Part shown: in pieces, positions 27,157 to 35,747 of the stretch
How positions within the stretch are numbered: the first letter of the stretch is position 1
Layout: each line of letters starts with the position of its first letter
Assembly (NCBI GenBank): GCA_963931925.1
Contig: OZ007569.1
Location: forward strand, 27,962,024-28,026,023
DNA length: 64,000 bases
Direction: 5' to 3'
Origin: Onchidella celtica
Taxonomy: Eukaryota > Mollusca > Gastropoda > Systellommatophora > Onchidiidae
Notes under the pieces: model-generated
What the model was told of the DNA's origin: nothing
The model's database searches: none
What the model saw: only the letters and a program-made list of their open reading frames with translations
Made by a program: the position numbers and the translations under genes

Positions 27157-30100
27157 TTGGACGTTTTAGGTTAAAGTTTGAATGTGGCTTTACAGCTCGC
27201 AGCTAGTTATAGCTTAAGATGTCGACACTAAGAATGTAGTACAAAAGGTAAACAATGTAAATCCAGTCATTTCTTTCCCTCATGAATAACAATAAGAGCG
27301 ACGATGATTATATCACCCAAAAACATTATTACCAATAATAAATTATACACACAGAGACAACATGTAGATCTTTACAGCTACTTTAAATAAAGAATGGAAC
27401 AATTATAATGAAACAATGCAAAAATGACAATTCGAGGCTATAACGAATAGGATTGTCAAGAAATATTCCAAAACTGCGAGCGACAAGAAAAAATAAACGT
27501 CAGTCAAGGATCACAGTGAATTAACAGTTAGCGTCGTGTGCCCTTTTAAACGTGGTGGGAACATCTAGTACATAACATTTTTCCGGTGGTGATCTCGAGC
27601 TTTTACTATAAGGCCAGCTCTGCATGTAATAATACGTATGGATATGAAATAGATGTTGTCCATCTCAGGTTAAAAAAGAAACGAGCAAACTCGGGAGTTT
27701 ACTGTTTTTCCAGCTACATGTTCAAAATCAGAATTCAGATGTATTGTTTTCATCCGCAACAGCAATGAACTATAAAGATAGAATGACTGATGTACAAATT
27801 TACAAGTGCACTGAAAATGAAACAAAACCAAACAAATAAAAATAGCTTACGAGCAGTACATAAGCACCTGCGGCAAATAATAGGTGACCGGACAGAAATC
27901 ACGACTTTCCGTACTGATACAAAAACCGCTTTAGTCTTTACAAAATAATTATTATTAAGTATGGAATTTTATGATTTTCACTGCTCTGTATAACGCAGCA
28001 GTGCAAACGAGGGAATGCCCCACAGTGAAAAAGCGCCCTGCAGTATCGAAAAGCATTTTTCAAACACAGAGCGTCATGTAAATCTCAATATAAGGAAAAA
28101 CACATGAAGTTGGTGTAGGGCTCTTAAAACATCTAATCTAAGAGTCAGTTGCATGCCCGTTTAAAAATGCAGGTTATAGAAAATTAGTTCAATCAAATAA
28201 CTGAAACAACAAGAAGTTGATTATTACTCGTTTATACATTATATTTGTATGTGTGAAATTGGAGCTCTGTGTAAGTAGGACACATCGGATTTAAACACGA
28301 CGCATACAGAGAACTTCAGGACGCAATACAGTTTGTAGATTTAAGTATCAGGTCGTGCCCAGCATCAGCAGGTAAATACCGTATCGTCGAAAATTTGAAG
28401 CCCACCCTATAGACCTCTTTCCATGGTCCGTATTTTTTTTAAAAATGCGTTTTACATAAGTCTTACGGACAGAATGTGCAGAAGAGGTCCTTCATTTTAT
28501 AGTATGCATCCTACTATTTCAGAGTGAGCATTTCAATGGGGCAAAAAATACGTACGTAAGATGCACGTAATCTGCAAAGCACAAATACGCACCATAGAAA
28601 GGACAAGTAGGACGGCTTCTGCATGAAAAAAAAAAAATACGGACGTAATCATACGTCCGTAGAAAACACGAAAGGGCCTTGAAGTCATTTATTCATCCCC
28701 CAAAATGGCACTGAAAGTAGTTGAAAGCTTACCGATATTTCCCGGAGTCTTAGAAGCCGCTAAAAGAAAGAACAAAATGGGCATAAAGACAAAAAGTTAA
28801 AGGTAATTATTTTTTTGAAAATAAAGAAAATTCTTCAGTTGTCACTGAACATAATGCCGTATTAATGGCACAGTGACACTTTAGAAAAAAAAATAATTTG
28901 ACACAAAAACGAAAGTTTTTCAGAAATTTTAATTCACTGGCAGAATACATAAAATGTGGTTATTTTTTTTTTCTTTGAAAAAAGAAATCACAATACACAG
29001 AACATTCAAGCGGAAATATGTTAATGATTGTTACAATTCATTGTAAATACCTCTGATAAAGTTACAGAACTTTTCTTTTGCATTGTCTTACATTATATTA
29101 CACAAAAATATTTTGACATACATTTCCTCATGTAATTTTACTGATTGATTATTATTATAACTATTGTATTTTATGCCAACCTAGTGATAACTGAGCTTGT
29201 AGTTTGAGCATGTCTCCGAACTTTGGTCCATCAACCCCTTGGGCGAGACCATGTAAAATGTGTATTAACTATGAAATAAACTGATGTTGAATTGAGGCAT
29301 TTTTACCTGATTTCTGACAAATTCTGTTGACAATGTCCATCTCTAAGGACTTTAGAGCATCAAAGTCCTGAACACTGAGCACGTCTTCAGGAGCGGATGC
29401 CATTTGTACCAATTCCGACTGCCGCAGGGTGTTTCCAATACCGATTGTAAAGATCTCAACTCCCAAGTTTTTCAGCAGAGCCGCTTGAGTTGCTGTTGAA
29501 GTGCTATTGCTAGACTGACCATCAGTGAAGACAATGGCGATTTTAGGCACTCCTGGTCTTGCCCCATGAGCGGCAGTGAATGAGCGTTCTCTGGCCATCT
29601 TCAAAGCTTTGTCAGCGAACGTGAGCTCTGCGAGGTAAGGGGCGCTACGGATACCCTGTAATAATATGCGCATTCCAAATAGATTAAGCCCACTTCATCA
29701 ATTAAAACGACTGGTTTTACATTTCCAGTAGGCAACTTTTCCTTTGTAAGGTACTTACATAAAATACTTATTAAAATTATATCGTGGCTGCCAGGGCACG
29801 TCTATTATTGAAATACAAACACTTGCTTACTGGTATTTAGAAAGCATTTAATTTATTTGCATATTCGATACTTTGCGTCTAGAATTTCATGTTATGCCTC
29901 AGATCTCTTACGCCTATTTCATCCCTTGATTAATTACGTAATTACGAGACTGATTAAGGTGCCACAATACGCTTCGATTCCAAAGTATATATGTTGTCCT
30001 TTCTTTCGTCTGTTCCTTCTGCCATCTGCCTGTTTCTGTCTTTCTTAGGATTTACTTATACATATCGGGCCCATGCAAAAAGAAGAATAGGTTCCGCAGG

Positions 30101-32429
30101 CGACCAAAATCTCTCATTTAATAATATTTCAAACATTGTCGATTTGGTGAATCCACCCTTGAGCTGCGTTTTCATGTGTACGGAAACGGGAACGGAAACC
30201 GCAACAGAAACGCCAAAAATCCATTAAGAAGTAAAAACAGAGTATTTCCATGTGGACTGAAAACAATCTTTATATTTCACTACTTGCAGATTTTATTACG
30301 CTTCCATTGCCGTTTCCGTGCACATGAAAATGCAGCTTTATAAAGATAATAACGTGTTTTAGAATGAGGCCAAGAATATGCCATAAACTGGTTTACCTCC
30401 TAGCACAGAATTATGATCGGCCTTATGCAATATAAGTTATATTTAAGTCTTCTTAAAAAAAAAAATGAAAAAGAACTGTATTCCTACCACTTCTAAAATG
30501 GAACGGTTCTTGTATGTATTCAAATCAAAGACACTGACAGCGATGTTCCCGTATACAATGGCTCCAAACTGTACGCCATTGCTTCCTACATCGAAATGTC
30601 TGGTGACCTCAACAGCAAAGTCCAACATAGTCTGGTAATTGGTGGCCTTCACGCTGGCAGAGGAGTCAATCAGGAAGACAACGTCTGCCTTTCTGTCACA
30701 CTGCGTTGCTAAAACAGGACGGAAAAACAATGACACTACTACCAACATAATTAATTTGTAAGAATAAGGCAGGAACCCCATCTGCCGGTTGAGGCTGCGG
30801 TCCAACCGCCGCTGGGGCGACGACAATTTTACCTACATAGCAGAAAGCGAAGATGATTCCATCCTTCCAGGTACGGTCCTCCGGCTGCGGCTGTAGCTGT
30901 CAGCCGTGCATGCATGTATTTTTTGGAACGCTCCACGGAAGCCGCAGCCGTCGCGCAATTTTTGTACCTCGTAGATTAAGTGTAATTTCGTTAACTGCTT
31001 CATATTGCTGTACCATAAATTGCTGTGCATTTAAAATGTAGACTCTCTCTGTGATGCCATGACGATGAATGTATTTCGAATTCCACCAAAACTTCCTCTG
31101 AAAGGGATAACATTTGAGATAAAAATAACCTCAATCCAAAATTTGTCTAGTCTCTTCGAAATTCTTTGCTGTACTAACTTACCTGAAACAAAATACGGGT
31201 CTTTCCTTGGGACATGTGGCGCCTCGGATTCTGCTGTCCCGGTCAGAAACACAACCTGACCAAAATGATCTCGGCTCAAGCGAAAATACTCCTTGAATCT
31301 CTTACCATCGAGCTGCAGTTCTTTTATTGGGTGGTGAAATATTCCCTGCTGGCGCCATCCCAGAGCCATTGCAGATACCAACGATGCAGCAGCCTTTCTT
31401 GTTTTGCCATACGATTGTGCACCGCTAAACGGTCGCTCTTCATCTTCCAGGAACGTTTTGAGGAGACGAGACCACTACCGGGGCCACGGATTCTTCAACC
31501 CGCAGGAGAAAGAAAAACGCCATAGCCGGACTTTGTCGCTGTTTTGTAACGTTCACGATCGCGCATTTATGCAAGCCGCAGGCAGACCCCGTGAAGAGTC
31601 GGACCGCAGCCTGAACGGATACGGACGGGTAGGGTTCCAGCTTAAGGAATATTTTAAATACAACGTTGCCCCACACAGGACTTAAAGATCATAAAACCTC
31701 AAAGGTTTTATAGATTCTGTATTGAGACCAGACTCTGCGTTTGAAATGTATTCTATGGATCTTCTGCATAACAGGGAGTTCAATATCTATTAAACAGTTT
31801 CTACGGACCTGACCTTGGCATAATTATTATTTTCATATCTCTTGTGCGAGAATGGAAATGTACGAACGGCTCCTCACACCATTAAACAAAGGCAGAGACA
31901 GCAAAATTCATCCGCTTGAAATTCTCAGTTCGGACATAGTCACCGATACAATTCATACCGTTGATTATTTCTTTTTTTTTAAATCAGGGTGTATGACTTT
32001 ATCAAAGCTTTCCACGTGGGTTCTAAATGTATGCGAGAAGGTTTGAGGATTCTGTGCTCTTGGTAAAAAAATTGTGAAAAAAACTGTGTCCTTCTCTACG
32101 GAAGCTGCAATTTTAGTCCCAGTTCACACTTTTATAATATAATCTTTACACACGCAGTTATCTGTGGACTACTTTCACATATCCTGCTTGGCTGTTTTTG
32201 TTGATATTTCAGCACTCGCCATTTCGTGTCGCCATGGTAACTTGGTGCTGCCCAATAAGGGATGAAATTGTTACACCACCGGAAAAAAATGTATGTGTAT
32301 GTGTACGATAAAGTGTGGGCTGTTCAAAGAGACACACTTGTGCTCTAGCACTACAAACACAGATCATTATGGCCGCCTGCTGTATGATCTGAAATGCATT
32401 CTGAAAAATTTGCTCTGAGATAGACAGAG

Positions 32430-32520
<91 letters not shown>

Positions 32521-35500
32521 GAGAGAGAGGGGGAGAGAGAAAGAAAGAGAGAGGGAGAGAGAGAGATGTAAATCGAGAGAACAAGACTTTCTGTAAAGCG
32601 CCTAGAGCGAACTTGTTTGGATTAGGCGCAATATAAATGATCTCAATTATTATTATTATTAGGCCTCTTTATTTGAAAGGCCTAGTTCGTTGTGAGTCAT
32701 AAAAAGTGAATACTGAGATATGGTGGAAAAAATGTTGTTCATGCATAAAATCTAAACACTCCAGCTTTTTGAAGGTGCCTTACTTTAATAATGACAGTCC
32801 TGGCTTAATGTGCTTTGCATAGAGGACAGATACCATTCGAGCTTCATGTACAACTTTACACAGTTTTTCAAACGACCCCGCCTTGTGACTCTACCCGACA
32901 ACACACATGTGATTCGAGCTGCAGGAAACGTTTGTTTATGTCCCTATTTTTTACCCTTCTCCTATCTTTTTTCCCTACGTGCATGCTTGTTTATCATTTG
33001 ACATGCTCAAAATGCTAAGGTCATCAAAACTGCCCAGACATTAGTAATTTTTTATTAAGTTCCCATGGGAGTGGGAATTAATTATTTAAAGTGGACAATT
33101 GAAAATAATGCAAAGGGCAGAAATCATGGTAATGGCAACGGGATGAAACTGATTGGAAAAAAACTAAAGAGATGAACCTGTGACTAAATAAGCGAGATAA
33201 AACAAACAAACACACAACAACACAATATAACAACAATAACAACAACAACAACAACAACACAAAAAAGATTAACAAGAACACTAACAGATTTGTTGAAAAA
33301 AAATATGTTTCAACTTTAAGTCAGCGAGCGTATAAAGTTATAATTAACTATTTAGTACAAAAGTCCAACGTCTATAAATAAAACTTGCTGACGCCCTCTT
33401 CATTGTTTTACTCGGCCCGCCCAACACCTTGTGTCAGGTCATTCTGACACTACATGTTATACAACAAACATGAAACACTCGACAACGGAGACAGATAAGC
33501 TTGACATTGTCATTGCTTACAATTTTTCCTTTTTCATGGCAATCACCAAAAATGAAATTACGTATATATATATATATGTAGGCAACCGTTATTTTTGCCT
33601 TTTTTCACGACTTGTTTTTTTTTTTTACCAATCAGTAAACAGCTGAGCCGTGCTTTTCTTCTTCTCTCTTCCTCTCTCTCTCTCTCTCGATCAAAATGAC
33701 GAAAAATGGCCTCCCTATACTGCCAAGTATGACTAAGTTCGAGGTTAGGCCTAGGGCAAAGAGGGTGGCGTAGGGTGTATCACGGCAAATGCAAAATTCT
33801 CACAATGCTCAGAATGATGAATGATCTCGACATAAGCTTTTATTATGCAGCCTACATCATGTTCGAGTACTAGATCTAGCTACATGAAACCTGCCTACCG
33901 CCAACGCCCCACGCGCAGCAGCTGCCAATTGTCTTATTTTTTTCCGGGACTTGTCTCGGAATGGGATCTTCAGATTTTAGTTGTTTGGGATGTGTGTAGG
34001 CTAATCTTGGTGCATGAGGTTCCTGATGGCTCAGAACCCGACCTTACATATTATATTTGATACTGGTGGTCGGAGTGTAAGGATGCGCCCATGCACTCAC
34101 CTGCTGACGTGTTTCACAATCTTAGACCGAGAGCACGGCCCACAATGGTCTTTTTTGAGGCTAGTAGTGATCAGATTAAGCCGTTATGTCGGTTCAAAGG
34201 GTGCTTTCAGATATTGTGAAACAGACCAGAAGACTGGGGGTTTGGGGAGGGGGGCGGAATTGGTGGTGGCCCCAGGCCGAATGGGCCATGTCCCGTTTTT
34301 GCCTTACTTCCAGCTAGTTGGTAGGTCTATCGGGTCAAGTGTATGATGCTGGCTGTTCTTAAGTACCACCAGGCGCACGTACGGCCTTCATCTCACAATC
34401 ACACTGCATTGTGAAGGTGCGCGCAAAGTGGATTCGGCTCGTCAAGTGACGAAACTTCAGTGTTGCCACGTAGTCTACCCATTTTTTCCCTACCTAATAA
34501 AAAAAAAAACAAAAAGCGCGAAAAAACGCATAACCGTTATTTTCCCGACATGCCGTGAAAATAACGGTTGCCATTATAATTTTTACCCTGTAACATGCCA
34601 CGGTCCCCTAAACAACAGCCAAGTCAGAAGTTTTTGGATCTTGTTAGGAGACCGTAGTCTAATTACAAAGCCTTTATAGAGATCATAGTGAGTAGTGTTC
34701 ACTGCTCGTCTACAGTTTACCCTGTAAAGTGTAACATGCCACGATCCCCTAAACAACAGCCACATTGGAAGTTTGTGTCGGACCCATATTTTCACTTCAA
34801 AGCCGTTTTTCTCAAAATCAGTTCTGTCGACATATTGTGGGTTTTCTCATGCACACTCACATATCTATGAGTTGCACCGATGACGAACCCTCTGATTTTC
34901 TGTGGTTTAAAAAATTAACAGAGATGAAGAAAAAAAAAAAACAGCACAAAAATTCACTTAAGGAAAAAAACAACCCCACAAACGCGCAGTTTCTTTAAAC
35001 CCTCCACCGAATTTGATTTGCCAGTGAACATTTCCAGGCCCTCTCTTTCATTTAAAGTGTATTTTCAAATTTGTATTAATGTGAACGGAATGTTAATGAA
35101 TATATGGAAGCAAAAATGTACTGCCATCCCAGACTGTCTAACTTAGTGGTTTTTAATTAGGGAGGTCGCAATATTTTCCAAGGCTCGCGAGCAGAAGAAC
35201 ATGATAATTATAACGTGAATGATAACATCTCCACCCCCCCCCCCCCGTGTATGTGTGTGTGTGTTTCTCCTTGTGTCTGCCTTTGCGTGTGTGTGTGCTT
35301 CTCTCTCCCTGCATGTGTGTCATACTATCACGGAGCTGGAAGGTCAACATGTAAGCACATAAAACTTCATGAGTACGTAACCAAAAATTATGAAACTTTG
35401 TATACTGCCTTCTTTTTTTTTACTATCAATTACGTGGACACATCGATTTTGGACAAATTTCAGTCTTTTATGTTAACGATTTTTTTGAGCCGCCAAAGAA

Positions 35501-35661
35501 GAGACACATTTTTGTTTGGGTAGGATAGAAAAGTGTGAACGGAAGTTTAGTTTTTCGTCTCTCTTTACACATTAATGGTTGAATACCAATTTCAGAGATC
35601 ACAGCTATGTTATCTCCGAGTAAACAGGCCAACTAATGTATGAGATGAGAAGAGGAAGAAA

Positions 35662-35747
<86 letters not shown>

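Noticed and set aside
30709..30826. Possible alternative signal peptide and start just upstream of exon 2
   Set aside because: The frame crosses a good acceptor and enters the PIF/Harbinger terminus; exon 1 provides a better signal peptide with the right phase. Kept only as an alternative in the exon 2 note.
34014..34346. 110-residue open frame, plus strand
   Set aside because: It lies wholly inside the 33581-34572 inverted-repeat element and resembles no transposase I know.
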